Shown: positions 17,679 through 29,648, counted from the stretch's first letter. The stretch: DNA of 64,000 bases from an uncultured Rhodospirillales bacterium (GCA_913055735.1 CAJXKD010000002.1:248001-312000), one strand, 5' to 3'. Notes: generated from the sequence alone by a model not told the origin. Made by a program: numbers and translations.

Positions 17679-17829
17679 TTTTGAAGTGTCAGTGATTTAG
17701 GGGATTTTTTGCCCTGTTTGGATGGCGCATCGGCCGCTGGCAGCGACTGACAAACAGGCTTCTCCACATTCGCTCTCGGATTGTTTTCCGGGATTGTTGT
17801 TCAACCGTTCCGTTCAGGGGGACAAGTTA

Positions 17830-18312
17830 ATGAAGTTTCGTTCGATTGCTATCGTTGCCAGTCTGGTACTTTTCTTGACGGCATGTGAATCGGTGTCCGG
17901 CGGCGCAGGATCTGGCGGCCAGGGCGCCAATGTCCTTCCTGGTTCGGGACAGGATTTGATCGTTAACGTCGGCGACCGCGTGTTTTTTGATTTCGATAAG
18001 TCGGATCTGAAGCCCGCCGCCCGCACCGTTCTCGAAAAGCAAGCTGCTTGGTTGAAGCGTTTTCCGACCGTCCGCGTGACTGTTGAAGGTCACTGCGACG
18101 AACGCGGCACGCGCGAATACAACCTTGCGCTGGGTGAACGCCGCGCAAATTCCGCCAAGGACTTCTTGGTCGCGTTGGGGATCAACCCGGGCCGCATCAA
18201 CACCGTGTCTTACGGTAAGGAACGTCCTGTCGCGCTGGGCCATGACGAATCGGCTTGGAGCCAGAACCGCCGCGCCGTGACGGTTGTCGAATCCGGCGCT
18301 GCCGGCAGCTAA
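17830..18312 (+). CDS. pal: Peptidoglycan-associated lipoprotein Pal
   Basis: Pal anchors the outer membrane to peptidoglycan and is cleared or concentrated by Tol at the division site. The 160-residue precursor has a lipoprotein signal with lipobox LTAC (C19), a short Gly/Ser linker, and an OmpA-like domain: VFFDFDKSDLKP, VTVEGHCDERGTREYN, GERRANSAKDFL, YGKERP and the final NRRAV. The ATG at 17830 was chosen because it starts the signal peptide; an upstream in-frame start at 17722 would bury it. Confidence 0.96.
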   Translation: MKFRSIAIVASLVLFLTACESVSGGAGSGGQGANVLPGSGQDLIVNVGDRVFFDFDKSDLKPAARTVLEKQAAWLKRFPTVRVTVEGHCDERGTREYNLALGERRANSAKDFLVALGINPGRINTVSYGKERPVALGHDESAWSQNRRAVTVVESGAAGS

Positions 18313-18330
18313 TTCAAGGCTGAGTTTCAG

Positions 18331-18376
18331 AGGCGCCTGCGGTCCCTTTCCAGGGGAGCGCAGGCGCCTTGTTTTT
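18331..18376 (+). terminator. Rho-independent terminator after pal
   Basis: A perfect 11-base stem (AGGCGCCTGCG at 18331-18341 with CGCAGGCGCCT at 18359-18369) is followed by TGTTTTT. It ends the pal transcript and separates it from cpoB. Confidence 0.85.
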
Positions 18377-18497
18377 GCCACCATTGGCCGTCACACTTTC
18401 GCACGCGACGCGCAAAACGAACCTGGTAATCAGCCAGAACCACGCCGATAGAGAACGTTGCCAATAGAGAACATTGTTTGGGAATACGGTTACGAAG

Positions 18498-19574
18498 ATG
18501 ATGAAACCTGCCATGTGTTTGGTCCGAAATGTTGGTGCGGCGGCTGTTTTGGTCTCCGCCTTGCTCGTATTTCTTCCGGGCAATGTTCAGGCGCAAAATT
18601 CGGATGTCGGTGAAATCATCAATCGCCTGGAGCGTATGGAACGCGATATGCGCGCGCTCAACCGCGAGGTTTACCGTGCCGACGAGCCGTCGGGTGGCGA
18701 CAGCAGCGCCTCATCTTCCGGCTCCGGCGCGGGGACACCGCCGCCGGCCTACGCTGCCCGGTTCGAACAGCGCATTGCACAGTTCGAGAGCGAACTGCGG
18801 GACATGACGGGGCAGATCGAGGCGTTCAATCACGCATTGCGCCAAGTCGAGACCCGCTTGGACAAACTGATTAGCGACGTCGATTTTCGTTTAGCGACCC
18901 TCGAAGGACAGGCGCGGGCCGGGACCCTGGCGGCACCGGGCGCAAAGGCGGGAGCGAGTGGCGCTCCTGCATCGGTTGCATCGCTTCCGCGGACCGCGGC
19001 GGTCGAAGCAGGGCCGCAAACGGGTGGTCCCATTACCGGGATCAAGCCGACGCCCGGGCCGCAAACGCTTGGCACGATTCCCCAAAAAGATCTCGAAAAC
19101 GGCGGCACCTCCGAAACGCCGGTGACGGCGGCGCCGCTCGAGCAGGCTGCGGCCGCGCCGACGGCAAGCGCGAGTGTTTTGCCGGCCGGGACGCCCGCGG
19201 AGCAATATGGCTTTGCCGTTTCGTTGTTACGTAAGGCCGAGTATGAGAAGGCGGCCGACGCGCTGCAGGCCTTCATCAAGGCGCACCCGAAGGACAAGCT
19301 CGCTTCCAACGCCAATTACTGGTTGGGTGAGACCTATTATGTTCGCGGCGATTATACCCAAGCGGCGAAGATATTCCTGAACGGGTACAAGGACGACCCC
19401 AAAGGCGGAAAGGCGGCCGACTCGCTTCTCAAGCTCGGCATGTCCCTCATCGGTCTCAAAAACAACAAAGACGCCTGCGCCACGTTCGACAAGCTGGCGG
19501 GTGATTTCCCGGACGCGCCGGACAATATCAAGCGCGTGCTGGTGCGGGAGCGTGACAGAGCCAAGTGCGGCTGA
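18498..19574 (+). CDS. cpoB: Cell division coordinator CpoB (YbgF)
   Basis: CpoB is a periplasmic TPR protein that links the Tol system to peptidoglycan synthesis during constriction. The 358-residue precursor has a signal peptide ending near NVQA|QN, a coiled-coil part (EIINRLERMERDMRALN), a long Ala/Gly/Pro linker (about 130-240), and a C-terminal TPR block with the family pattern YxxAxxLLRKAEYEKAADAL and NYWLGETYYVRGDY. The ATG at 18498 was preferred over 18474 because it begins the signal peptide. The tilS start overlaps its end by ten bases. Confidence 0.93.
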   Translation: MMKPAMCLVRNVGAAAVLVSALLVFLPGNVQAQNSDVGEIINRLERMERDMRALNREVYRADEPSGGDSSASSSGSGAGTPPPAYAARFEQRIAQFESELRDMTGQIEAFNHALRQVETRLDKLISDVDFRLATLEGQARAGTLAAPGAKAGASGAPASVASLPRTAAVEAGPQTGGPITGIKPTPGPQTLGTIPQKDLENGGTSETPVTAAPLEQAAAAPTASASVLPAGTPAEQYGFAVSLLRKAEYEKAADALQAFIKAHPKDKLASNANYWLGETYYVRGDYTQAAKIFLNGYKDDPKGGKAADSLLKLGMSLIGLKNNKDACATFDKLAGDFPDAPDNIKRVLVRERDRAKCG

Positions 19575-20779
19575 CCGAACCCGCCGTTTCCACATCTAAG
19601 CCCGGTGACGCGCAGCCGGCAAATCCTGTAAGCACTACCGAGTTTGAACGCCTAATGGCGGCGCTTGGCCCCTATGAGGCGTCGCCTTCCGTTGCCGTCG
19701 CTGTCTCGGGGGGGAGCGACAGTATGGCACTGGCTCTGCTGATGGATCGTTGGTGCCGGGACAGGGGCGGCCGTGTCATCGCCATTACCGTCGATCATGG
19801 ATTGCGGCCGGAGTCGGCCACGGAGGCCGCGCAGGTCGGGGACTGGCTTGCTGCACGCTCCATCGAGCACCACGTCCTCACGTGGCGGGGGGTGAAGCCC
19901 AAAACCGGAATCCAGAAGGCGGCGCGGTCCGCCCGTTATCGCCTGATCCTCGATTGGGCGCGGGAGCATGGAGTGCTTCACGTCGCTCTCGCGCATCAGC
20001 TGGAAGATCAGGCGGAAACCTTCCTCATGCGGTTGTCGCGGGGCAGCGGCCTCGATGGCCTCGCAAGCATGCCGGCGGTGACGTTCCTGCCCGCGGCGCG
20101 CCTGTTGCGTCCACTTCTTTGTCTCCCGCGTGCCCGTCTCCGGGCGACGCTACAGTCGGCGCATCAGACATGGATCGAGGACCCTTCGAACGAAGATATT
20201 CGCTATGGCCGGGTCAGAACGCGGAAACTGCTCGGCATCTTGCCCAGCGAGGGCGTTACAGCTTCCGGTCTGGCACAAACGGCCAATGCTTTGGCGGCGC
20301 TCCGGGAGCGGCTGGAAAGCGCAACGGATGACGCGCTGGCCCGCACCCTGTCGGTTCATCCTGCAGGGCACGCCGAAATCGCCCGCCGCGACATCCATAA
20401 GATGCCTTTGGAACTACGTCGGCGGATGATCGCCCGTTTGTCCGCAGCTCTTGGCGGGGCCGCCTATGCGCCCCGCCAGGAGAAGGCCGAGCGGCTGGCA
20501 ATCCTTCTGGCCGACCCCCATTGGCGGGGAGGGACCCTCGGAGGCTGCCAATATAAAGTAAAGGGTGATCTGATCGCCGTTTACCCCGATCCTCGGCGGT
20601 TCCGGAGGGGCAAGGGGGCAGCCAAAGGCCCTGTGGGCGGGCATCTCAGCAAAAAACACAAAAAACGGGACAGAACCTCTGCTGATGGGGTAATCTCAGC
20701 CCCGGAATGGTGTCCCGAAAGGCCATTGAGCGAGACCAAGCGATATTGCTTGTCAAGTCTTGCCGGGACCTTACCGTAG
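19565..20779 (+). CDS. tilS: tRNA(Ile)-lysidine synthase TilS
   Basis: TilS converts C34 of the CAU-anticodon tRNA-Ile to lysidine so that it reads AUA. The 404-residue protein has the PP-loop ATP site SGGSDS at 48-53, then DHGLRPES, GIQKAARSARY and AHQLEDQAETFLMRL. The GTG start at 19565 overlaps the cpoB end. The last 50 residues are unusually basic and do not resemble the usual C-terminal domain, so the natural end could be a lineage extension. The order cpoB-tilS-ftsH is typical for alphaproteobacteria. Confidence 0.92.
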   Translation: MRLTEPAVSTSKPGDAQPANPVSTTEFERLMAALGPYEASPSVAVAVSGGSDSMALALLMDRWCRDRGGRVIAITVDHGLRPESATEAAQVGDWLAARSIEHHVLTWRGVKPKTGIQKAARSARYRLILDWAREHGVLHVALAHQLEDQAETFLMRLSRGSGLDGLASMPAVTFLPAARLLRPLLCLPRARLRATLQSAHQTWIEDPSNEDIRYGRVRTRKLLGILPSEGVTASGLAQTANALAALRERLESATDDALARTLSVHPAGHAEIARRDIHKMPLELRRRMIARLSAALGGAAYAPRQEKAERLAILLADPHWRGGTLGGCQYKVKGDLIAVYPDPRRFRRGKGAAKGPVGGHLSKKHKKRDRTSADGVISAPEWCPERPLSETKRYCLSSLAGTLP

Positions 20780-20913
20780 ACTATCTTGTAAGATATGTTG
20801 GAAACCTGGGAACTGCGGTGTCCCGGAGGCAAAGAGGCGGCCGCTAAATAAATATTCCGTGGGGAATGTTTCGCGCTTGTTTGTCGATGGAGCCGAGCGA
20901 AGAGGAAAAGTAG

Positions 20914-22842
<1,929 letters not shown>

Positions 22843-22866
22843 AGCACCTCTACGGACGTCTGAATA

Positions 22867-23739
22867 GTGACAACAACACATAATGCAGGGGCGGCAGGTG
22901 AGAACCAGCCGCCCCAATTCCGTTCTATCTCCACACAATCCGAACGATCCTTTGCTGGACTGTCCCTTGCCTCTCCATTGCTAATGGGGATCGTCAACGT
23001 GACACCCGACAGCTTTTCCGACGGTGGCGATTTCTTTGCCACCGGCAAGGCGGTCTCCCATGGCCGGAAGTTGTCAGCAGATGGAGCGCATATTCTCGAT
23101 ATCGGCGGCGAGTCGACACGTCCCGGCGCGCAGCCGGTCGATGAAGGCATTGAGGCACAACGTGTCCGCCCCGTCGTCGAAGCCTTGGCCGCGGAAGGCG
23201 CGGTCATCTCAATCGACACACGTCATGCGTCGGTGATGGAGACGGCGCTCGCTGCCGGTGCGCTTATTATTAATGACGTTTCGGCACTTGAGGGCGATCC
23301 GCGGTCTCTCGCCATTGCGGCGGCGTCCGACGCCGACGTGGTGTTGATGCACATGCGTGGCGAACCGGCGACCATGAATGACGATCCTGTTTATGACGAC
23401 GTGGTCGAGGATGTGTATGCCTATCTCGCCCGTCGCGTCGAGGTGTGCCTTCAGGCGGGTATTCCCCTCGACCGGTTGGCGGTCGATCCCGGCATTGGTT
23501 TCGGTAAACGTAAACAACACAGCTATGCCCTGATCGAAAACCTGAGCCGTTTTAAGGGGTTGGGGTGTCCGCTCTTGATCGGTGTCTCCCGAAAATTGGG
23601 GCAGGCAAATCGCCCCAAGGATCGTGTCGCCGATTCCGTCCGTTGGGCCATGATTGCTGTCGAGAACGGAGCGGATATTCTCCGTGTCCACGATGTCAAG
23701 GAAACCGCGGCGGCGCTAGGAGAGGCTGGGCGGGCCTAA
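22867..23739 (+). CDS. folP: Dihydropteroate synthase FolP
   Basis: FolP condenses p-aminobenzoate with dihydropterin pyrophosphate in folate synthesis and is the target of sulfonamides. The 290-residue protein has the family motifs MGIVNVTPDSFSDGG, GGESTRPGA, IDTRHASV, INDVSA and DPGIGFGKRKQH. A GTG start at 22867 is 24 bases after ftsH; the first 35 residues are poorly conserved, so a later start is possible. It lies between ftsH and glmM, as in many proteobacteria. Confidence 0.96.
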   Translation: MTTTHNAGAAGENQPPQFRSISTQSERSFAGLSLASPLLMGIVNVTPDSFSDGGDFFATGKAVSHGRKLSADGAHILDIGGESTRPGAQPVDEGIEAQRVRPVVEALAAEGAVISIDTRHASVMETALAAGALIINDVSALEGDPRSLAIAAASDADVVLMHMRGEPATMNDDPVYDDVVEDVYAYLARRVEVCLQAGIPLDRLAVDPGIGFGKRKQHSYALIENLSRFKGLGCPLLIGVSRKLGQANRPKDRVADSVRWAMIAVENGADILRVHDVKETAAALGEAGRA

Positions 23740-23845
23740 GCCACGTAATATTCCGCAAAAAAATTTTACCTGGCCGTTAGGCAGGAATCGCCTAAAACTA
23801 GGCTAAACCTAGATATCGATATTTCAATTGAGCAGGCGGCACTCG

Positions 23846-25201
23846 ATGATCCGCAGACTTTTTGGTACGGACGGCATTCGCGGCACGGCGAACATGGAGC
23901 CCATGACCGCAGAAACCGCATTGCGTGTCGGCATCGCCGCCGGGCTCCATTTCACTCGAGGCGATCATCGGCATCGGGTGCTGATCGGCAAGGATACGCG
24001 GCTGTCCGGCTATATGATCGAACCGGCCCTGACGTCCGGTTTCGTCGCGGCCGGCATGGACGTGATCCTGGTCGGGCCCATGCCGACTCCGGCGGTGGCC
24101 ATGTTGACGCGCGCGCTCCGGGCCGATCTTGGTGTGATGATTTCGGCGTCGCACAATCCGTATCACGACAACGGTATTAAGCTGTTCGGGCCCGACGGGT
24201 TCAAGCTGTCGGACGAGGTCGAAGCGGAGATCGAGAGCCGCATCGACGGTGACATGACGGCGGACTTGGCGCCGCCGCAACGGCTTGGCCGGGCCAAACG
24301 CCTGGAGGACGCCGACGGACGCTATATCGAGTTTGCCAAGCAGACGTTGGCCAGGGGGCAAACCCTGGCGGGCCTCAAGGTTGTGGTCGATTGCGCCAAT
24401 GGGGCGGCCTATAAGGCGGCGCCGGCGGTGTTGTGGGAACTAGGGGCTGAAGTGGTCCCCATCGCTGTTTCGCCCGACGGATTCAACATCAATGAAAGCT
24501 GCGGCTCCACCCATCCGCAAACCATGTGCGAGCAGGTGGTCGTGCATGGGGCGGACATCGGCATCGCGCTTGACGGCGACGCCGACCGGGTGCTGATTGC
24601 AGACGAGACGGGCCGGCTGGTCGACGGTGACCAGATCATGGCCGCAATTGCCCGTGCTCTCCAGGCCGACGATTTGCTGACCGGCGGCTGCGTCGTTGCG
24701 ACGGTGATGTCCAATCTCGGCCTCGAACGGTATCTCGAAACGATCGGCCTGTCGTTGGATCGCACTCAGGTCGGTGACCGTTACGTGGTCGAGCGCATGC
24801 GCGCGCAGGGGTGTAATCTTGGTGGCGAGCAGTCGGGGCACATCATTCTGGCCGACCACGCCACGACCGGTGACGGCATTATCGCGGCCTTGCAGGTCAT
24901 GGCGGCCATGGTGCGCGCCAATCAGCCGGTCAGCCGGATTTGTCGTTTGTTCGAGCCGCTGCCGCAGCTGCTGCGCAACGTCCGCATCGGCGTTACGGGG
25001 GGCGACCTGATGAGCGCCGAGCCGGTCAAGCGGGTGATCGCCGATGCCGAAACCTCGTTGAGGGATCGCGGCCGGCTCCTGATCCGTAAGTCGGGCACGG
25101 AACCGCTGATCCGGGTGATGGCCGAAGGGGATGACGAGGCCCTGATCGAGCGCATCGTCGACGACATTGCCGGCGAAATTGAACGCGCCGCCGCAGTTTG
25201 A
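23846..25201 (+). CDS. glmM: Phosphoglucosamine mutase GlmM
   Basis: GlmM converts glucosamine-6-phosphate to glucosamine-1-phosphate for UDP-GlcNAc, the precursor of peptidoglycan and lipopolysaccharide. The 451-residue protein has the phosphoserine motif ISASHNP with S102, the metal loop DGDADR at 243-248, GGEQSGH near 328-334 and the phosphate-binding RKSGTEP loop. The ATG at 23846 starts [13 protein letters not shown] like homologues; a TTG at 23828 would add six residues. Confidence 0.96.
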   Translation: MIRRLFGTDGIRGTANMEPMTAETALRVGIAAGLHFTRGDHRHRVLIGKDTRLSGYMIEPALTSGFVAAGMDVILVGPMPTPAVAMLTRALRADLGVMISASHNPYHDNGIKLFGPDGFKLSDEVEAEIESRIDGDMTADLAPPQRLGRAKRLEDADGRYIEFAKQTLARGQTLAGLKVVVDCANGAAYKAAPAVLWELGAEVVPIAVSPDGFNINESCGSTHPQTMCEQVVVHGADIGIALDGDADRVLIADETGRLVDGDQIMAAIARALQADDLLTGGCVVATVMSNLGLERYLETIGLSLDRTQVGDRYVVERMRAQGCNLGGEQSGHIILADHATTGDGIIAALQVMAAMVRANQPVSRICRLFEPLPQLLRNVRIGVTGGDLMSAEPVKRVIADAETSLRDRGRLLIRKSGTEPLIRVMAEGDDEALIERIVDDIAGEIERAAAV

Positions 25202-25216
25202 ACGGATAAGAAGAAA

Positions 25217-26005
25217 ATGAAGGGACGGGTATTGATTGTTGCCGGATCGGATTCCGGCGGCGGGGCGGGAATTCAGGCCGATATCAAGACGGTGACGGCG
25301 CTCGGCGGTTATGCCGCAACGGCGATAGCCGCGCTCACGGCACAAAACACGCAAGGTGTTTTCGGCATTCACCCGGTGCCGGTGGAATTCGTCGTCCAAC
25401 AAATGGAACTGGTGCTCGACGATATCGGCGCCGATTGCCTCAAATTCGGCATGCTCGGCTCTTCCGAGGTCATACGAGCGGTCGCCGACGTGGTGGAGAG
25501 AAAGTGCGCAGCTGTTCCGGTGGTTCTTGATCCGGTAATGGTCGCAAAGGGTGGCGCGCCCCTTTTGCTGGCCGAGGCGGTCGATAGCATGCGGCGGCGG
25601 TTGGTGCCCTTGGCGACCCTGCTAACTCCCAATATACCGGAGGCCGAGACCCTCGTCGGTCACGCCGAAGAGGACCCGGAGGCGTTGGCGAGGGAGTTGC
25701 AGGCATTGGGGCCGAAATCGGTGCTGCTCAAAGGCGGGCACCGAGAAGGCGACGAAATTGTCGATTTGCTGCTCGATGAAAATGGCCGCCTCGAACGCTT
25801 CACCAGCCCGCGCATCGATACACCCCACACTCACGGTACCGGCTGCACGTTGGCCTCAGCTATCGCCACGGGAGTGGCCCAGGGCATGACCACCCGTGAT
25901 GCCGTTGCCCGGGCCCGCGACTACGTTCTCGAGGCTATCCGCACGGCGCCCGGCTATGGGCACGGGCATGGCCCCCTGAACCACGGGCACACCCTCGTAT
26001 CTTAG
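25217..26005 (+). CDS. thiD: Hydroxymethylpyrimidine/phosphomethylpyrimidine kinase ThiD
   Basis: ThiD phosphorylates HMP and HMP-phosphate for thiamine synthesis. The 262-residue ribokinase-like protein starts with the signature AGSDSGGGAGIQADIKT and has DPVMVAKGG, LTPNIPEAE, LLKGGH and the catalytic DTPHTHGTGCTLASAIA anion-hole loop. It follows glmM by 15 bases but is functionally separate. The extra His/Gly-rich C-terminal end (GYGHGHGPLNHGH) is common in this family. Confidence 0.95.
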   Translation: MKGRVLIVAGSDSGGGAGIQADIKTVTALGGYAATAIAALTAQNTQGVFGIHPVPVEFVVQQMELVLDDIGADCLKFGMLGSSEVIRAVADVVERKCAAVPVVLDPVMVAKGGAPLLLAEAVDSMRRRLVPLATLLTPNIPEAETLVGHAEEDPEALARELQALGPKSVLLKGGHREGDEIVDLLLDENGRLERFTSPRIDTPHTHGTGCTLASAIATGVAQGMTTRDAVARARDYVLEAIRTAPGYGHGHGPLNHGHTLVS

Positions 26006-26102
26006 CCGTTCCACGGATCAAATTGGAAAGTCATACTAGACGGAGCTATCCGCAAATCCCCCGCACGTGGATGAAACGGGGGCGCAGAGCAGGGAGACGA
26101 AT

Positions 26103-27161
26103 GTGAGCACCTACAAGATCGCGACCATCGCCGGGGACGGTATCGGCAGGGAAGTGGTGCCCGAAGGTATCCGGATCATGGAAGCCGTCGGCCGCCGCTT
26201 CGATATTTCGTTCATCTGGGATGAGCTGGATTGGAGTTGCGAAACCTATCACAAAACCGGGCGCATGATGCCCGAGGACGGTCTGCAATCCGTCAGCAAA
26301 CATGATGCGGTTTTTCTCGGCGCGGTTGGTTTTCCGGGCGTGCCTGACCACATTTCATTGTGGGGACTGTTGATTCCCATCCGGCGCGAATTTCAGCAGT
26401 ATGTAAATTTGCGCCCGGTCAGGCTCTTTGAGGGGGTGGCGTGTCCGTTGGCGGGGCGCGCGCCCGGCGATATCGATATGATGATCGTGCGGGAAAATGT
26501 CGAAGGCGAGTATTCGGAGATCGGCGGCCGTCTTTACGGCGGTACCGAGGACGAAATGGTCATGCAGCAGACGGTGTTTACCCGCCGTGGTGTCGACCGC
26601 ATTTTGAAATTTGCCTTCGAGTTGGCGGCGAGCCGCCCGAAGAAACATCTGACGTCGGCGACTAAATCCAACGGCATCATTCACACCATGCCCTACTGGG
26701 ACGAACGCGTGGCGGCGATGGCAGAGGACTATCCAGGTATCTCCGTCGACAAATTTCATATCGACATTCTGACCGCGCATTTCGTGCGCAATCCCGATTG
26801 GTTCGACGTGGTGGTCGGCTCCAACCTGTTCGCCGACATCCTGTCCGATCTTGGCCCGGCGGTGACCGGCACCATCGGTATCGCGCCGTCGGCCAATCTC
26901 AACCCGGAACGGAATTTTCCCTCCATGTTCGAACCCGTACACGGCTCGGCACCCGATATCGCGGGCAAGGGCATTGCCAACCCCATCGGCCAGATCTGGT
27001 CGGGTGCCATGATGCTCGATCATCTTGGGCATCCGGAGGCGGGTGCGGCGGTCGTCTCGGCCATCGAGAAGGTGCTAGCCGACGGCAGTTGCCTGACCCC
27101 GGACATGGGCGGCACGGCGACCACGGAAGAGCTGGGCCGGGCAGTAGAGGAGGCGTTGTAG
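26103..27161 (+). CDS. Tartrate/D-malate-type beta-decarboxylating dehydrogenase
   Basis: The 352-residue protein belongs to the isocitrate/isopropylmalate dehydrogenase family. It starts YKIATIAGDGIGREVVPEG and has the VRENVEGEYSEIGGR region, the catalytic TKSN Lys segment, the metal Asp motif SNLFADILSDLGP, and FEPVHGSAPDIAGKG for NAD. The SLWGLLIPIRREFQQYVNLRP block with its Leu-Trp-Gly loop is typical of tartrate dehydrogenase/D-malate dehydrogenase rather than LeuB. The GTG at 26103 has a GGGAGACG ribosome site; an earlier reading from 26067 is less likely. The permease gene three bases downstream fits uptake and use of C4 hydroxy acids. Confidence 0.85.
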   Translation: MSTYKIATIAGDGIGREVVPEGIRIMEAVGRRFDISFIWDELDWSCETYHKTGRMMPEDGLQSVSKHDAVFLGAVGFPGVPDHISLWGLLIPIRREFQQYVNLRPVRLFEGVACPLAGRAPGDIDMMIVRENVEGEYSEIGGRLYGGTEDEMVMQQTVFTRRGVDRILKFAFELAASRPKKHLTSATKSNGIIHTMPYWDERVAAMAEDYPGISVDKFHIDILTAHFVRNPDWFDVVVGSNLFADILSDLGPAVTGTIGIAPSANLNPERNFPSMFEPVHGSAPDIAGKGIANPIGQIWSGAMMLDHLGHPEAGAAVVSAIEKVLADGSCLTPDMGGTATTEELGRAVEEAL

Positions 27162-27164
27162 CGT

Positions 27165-29018
27165 ATGGAACTGGCCGCGGCCGCCGCCATGGGCGGCATG
27201 TCCATGTGGGTCACGTTCGCTATCATCGCGGCGGCGCTCGCCCTCTATACGATGGAGAAGATCGCCATTGAGGTAACCTCGTTGGGCGTGCTCGCGGCCA
27301 TCGCGCTTTATTTCCAGTTCTTCCCGCTGCTCGACGCGGCGGGGCAAAACATCCTCAATGCCGAGCGGATCATCGCCGGCTTTTCCAACTCGGCTTTGAT
27401 CACGGTCCTGGCATTGCTGGTCGTGGGGCAGGGGATGGTCCGTGCCGGCGTGCTCGATAGGGGCGCGCAGGCTGTCCTCGCCTTAGGAGGCGGGTACAAG
27501 TGGCCGACCATCGTTCTCACCCTGGTCGTCGTGTTGGTGGTCAGCGGCTTCCTCAACAATATCCCGGTGGTGGTGATCTGTATCCCGATCATGGAGGCGG
27601 TGGCGGGCCGTTTCTCGGTGTCGCCGAGTAAGGTAATGATGCCGCTCAGCTTCGCCGCCGTGCTCGGCGGCATGACGACCCTCATCGGCTCGGGTACCAA
27701 CCTGCTGGTGTCCGGCGCCATGAAGGAACTCGGCGAGCAGCCCCTCGGCTTCTTTCAGTTCACCGTGCCGGGCGTCGTTCTCGCCGCCGTCGGCTTGGTG
27801 TTCGTCGTTTTCGTGCTGCCCCATCTGCTCAAGGACCGGGCGTCCTACACCAGCCAGTTGCAGGGCAAGGACGGGCGCCAGTTCATCGCCCAGATCACCG
27901 TCGCCAAAGGCTCAAAGCTGATCGGTAAATCGTCGAAGGGCGGCCTGTTCGATGCTTTCCCCGACATGACCTTCCGCATGATCCAGCGCGATGAAGAGGC
28001 CATCCTGCCACCTTTCGAGGACATCACCATTCAGGAAGGCGACGTTCTGGTGGTGGCGGCGACCCGCCAGACTTTGTCAGACGCCGTGGCCCACGATCCC
28101 GGCCTGTTGACCCCCAATCTCGGGGACGGTGTCGACACGACGGACGCGCCGTGGACCGGCGGCGAGCGTGTCCTGGCCGAGGTGATGATCGCGCCGGCTT
28201 CGCGCATGACCGGCTATACGCTGCGCCAGATCGGCTTCCGTCACAAGACGCACACCGTGGTGCTCGGCATCCAGCGCCGCGCCCGCATGCTGCGTGCCCA
28301 GATTACCGACATCCGCATGGAGGAGGGTGACGTCCTCCTCGTCCAGGGGCAACCCGACGACATCGCCGCCCTGCGTCTCAACCGCGATGTGGTCCTGCTC
28401 GAGTGGTCGACGGCGGAATTACCGGCGCTGGCGCACGCTCGGCGCGCCATGCTGATCTTCGCGGCAGTCGTCATCGCGGCGGCGAGCGGTTTCGTGCCGG
28501 TGGTGGTGGCCTCGCTCGCGGGTGCGGTCGCCATGGTGGCCACGGGTGTCCTGCCTATCCCGGCGGCAGCGCGCGCGTTGGATACCAAGATTTTCACCAT
28601 GATCCCGGCGGCATTGGCCATGGGCCTCGCCATGCAGGAAACCGGCGGCGCCGCCTATCTCGCGCTGCATATGATCGAGGCCTTGTTCGGCGCGCCGCCG
28701 GTGGTGATGCTGTCGGCGTTCTTTTTGCTGGTCGCGGTGCTGTCGAACATCATCAGCGCCAAGGCCGCCGCGGTGCTGTTCACGCCCATCGCCGTCGGCA
28801 TCGCCCATGAACTGGGCGTGCCGGTCGAGCCATTCGCGGTGGCAGTCGTGTTCGCTGCCAACTGCGCCATTGCCACGCCCATCGGCTATCAGACCAGCCT
28901 GCTGGTGATGGGGCCGGGGCACTATACCTTCGCCGATTTCGCCCGCGCCGGCGTGCCGCTGATTGTAATTCTGTGGCTGACGTTTACCCTGTTCGCACCG
29001 TGGTATTACGGACTTTGA
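27165..29018 (+). CDS. SLC13-type permease with central TrkA-C (RCK_C) domains
   Basis: The 617-residue membrane protein has hydrophobic helices in two halves (about 10-205 and 420-617). Between them lies a soluble insert (about 235-410) containing two TrkA-C-like ligand-binding modules (GKSSKGGLFDAFPDMTFRMIQRDEEAILPP and a second copy ending EEGDVLLVQG). The LNNIPVVVICIPI and SGTNLLVSG helices match the SLC13/citM family, which moves dicarboxylates, sulfate or tricarboxylates. It is coupled to the tartrate-type dehydrogenase gene (three-base gap), suggesting tartrate, malate or similar as substrate. Confidence 0.85.
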   Translation: MELAAAAAMGGMSMWVTFAIIAAALALYTMEKIAIEVTSLGVLAAIALYFQFFPLLDAAGQNILNAERIIAGFSNSALITVLALLVVGQGMVRAGVLDRGAQAVLALGGGYKWPTIVLTLVVVLVVSGFLNNIPVVVICIPIMEAVAGRFSVSPSKVMMPLSFAAVLGGMTTLIGSGTNLLVSGAMKELGEQPLGFFQFTVPGVVLAAVGLVFVVFVLPHLLKDRASYTSQLQGKDGRQFIAQITVAKGSKLIGKSSKGGLFDAFPDMTFRMIQRDEEAILPPFEDITIQEGDVLVVAATRQTLSDAVAHDPGLLTPNLGDGVDTTDAPWTGGERVLAEVMIAPASRMTGYTLRQIGFRHKTHTVVLGIQRRARMLRAQITDIRMEEGDVLLVQGQPDDIAALRLNRDVVLLEWSTAELPALAHARRAMLIFAAVVIAAASGFVPVVVASLAGAVAMVATGVLPIPAAARALDTKIFTMIPAALAMGLAMQETGGAAYLALHMIEALFGAPPVVMLSAFFLLVAVLSNIISAKAAAVLFTPIAVGIAHELGVPVEPFAVAVVFAANCAIATPIGYQTSLLVMGPGHYTFADFARAGVPLIVILWLTFTLFAPWYYGL

Positions 29019-29031
29019 CCAGGGAAGCGAT

Positions 29032-29640
29032 ATGGAACTGCCTCTCACCGCGCTCGACGGCCTTCACGCCCATCAGGTGACCCTGGAGACCGGCGAGCAT
29101 CTCGGCCTTGCGGCGCTCAGGGTCATCAAATCCAAGGACGTCGGAGCCCCCGACGAACCGACCTTCGCCATTGTCGAGGGGGTCGCGTTCCATGACGGCA
29201 CCATTGAGGTCGAGGTTGCGGGCGATGTTCTTCCTGACGCGCCGGGACAGGCGCGCGGCTTCATCGGCGTCGCTTTCCGGATTGCTCCAGACGCGTCCTC
29301 GTTCGAGGCCATGTATATCCGGCCCGCCAACGGCCGAGCCGAGGTGCAGCTGCGGCGCAATCGCGCGACCCAGTATTTTTCCTATCCTGATTACAAGTTC
29401 GACCGCCTGCGCGAGGAAGCGCCCGGCGAATACGAATCCTATGTCGACTTGGTGCCCGCGGCCTGGACGCGGCTCCGGATCGAGGTGTCGGGCGCAACCG
29501 CGCGTCTCTATGTCCATGACGCCGAACAGCCGACCCTGCTCGTCAACGATCTGAAGCTCGGCGCGGATGCCCACGGCGGCGTCGGCCTTTACGTCGATAA
29601 CGGTACCGACGGTTACTTTCGCAATCTGAAGATCCGCTAG
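29032..29640 (+). CDS. Hypothetical beta-rich protein, LamG/DUF1080-like fold
   Basis: The 202-residue protein has no signal peptide or membrane segment. Its alternating hydrophobic pattern, the ARGFIGVAFRI strand, the AWTRLRIEVSGATARLYV strand pair and the GGVGLYVDNGTDGYFRNLKI ending resemble concanavalin/LamG-like or 3-keto-disaccharide hydrolase (DUF1080) sandwich domains. No catalytic residues can be assigned. It follows the permease gene by 13 bases and may belong to that operon. It converges on the GNAT gene with an eight-base gap. Confidence 0.65.
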   Translation: MELPLTALDGLHAHQVTLETGEHLGLAALRVIKSKDVGAPDEPTFAIVEGVAFHDGTIEVEVAGDVLPDAPGQARGFIGVAFRIAPDASSFEAMYIRPANGRAEVQLRRNRATQYFSYPDYKFDRLREEAPGEYESYVDLVPAAWTRLRIEVSGATARLYVHDAEQPTLLVNDLKLGADAHGGVGLYVDNGTDGYFRNLKIR

Positions 29641-29648
29641 AGTGGCGT

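Noticed and set aside
26103..27161. LeuB, 3-isopropylmalate dehydrogenase
   Set aside because: The substrate-loop region resembles tartrate/D-malate dehydrogenases and no leuA, leuC or leuD gene is nearby.
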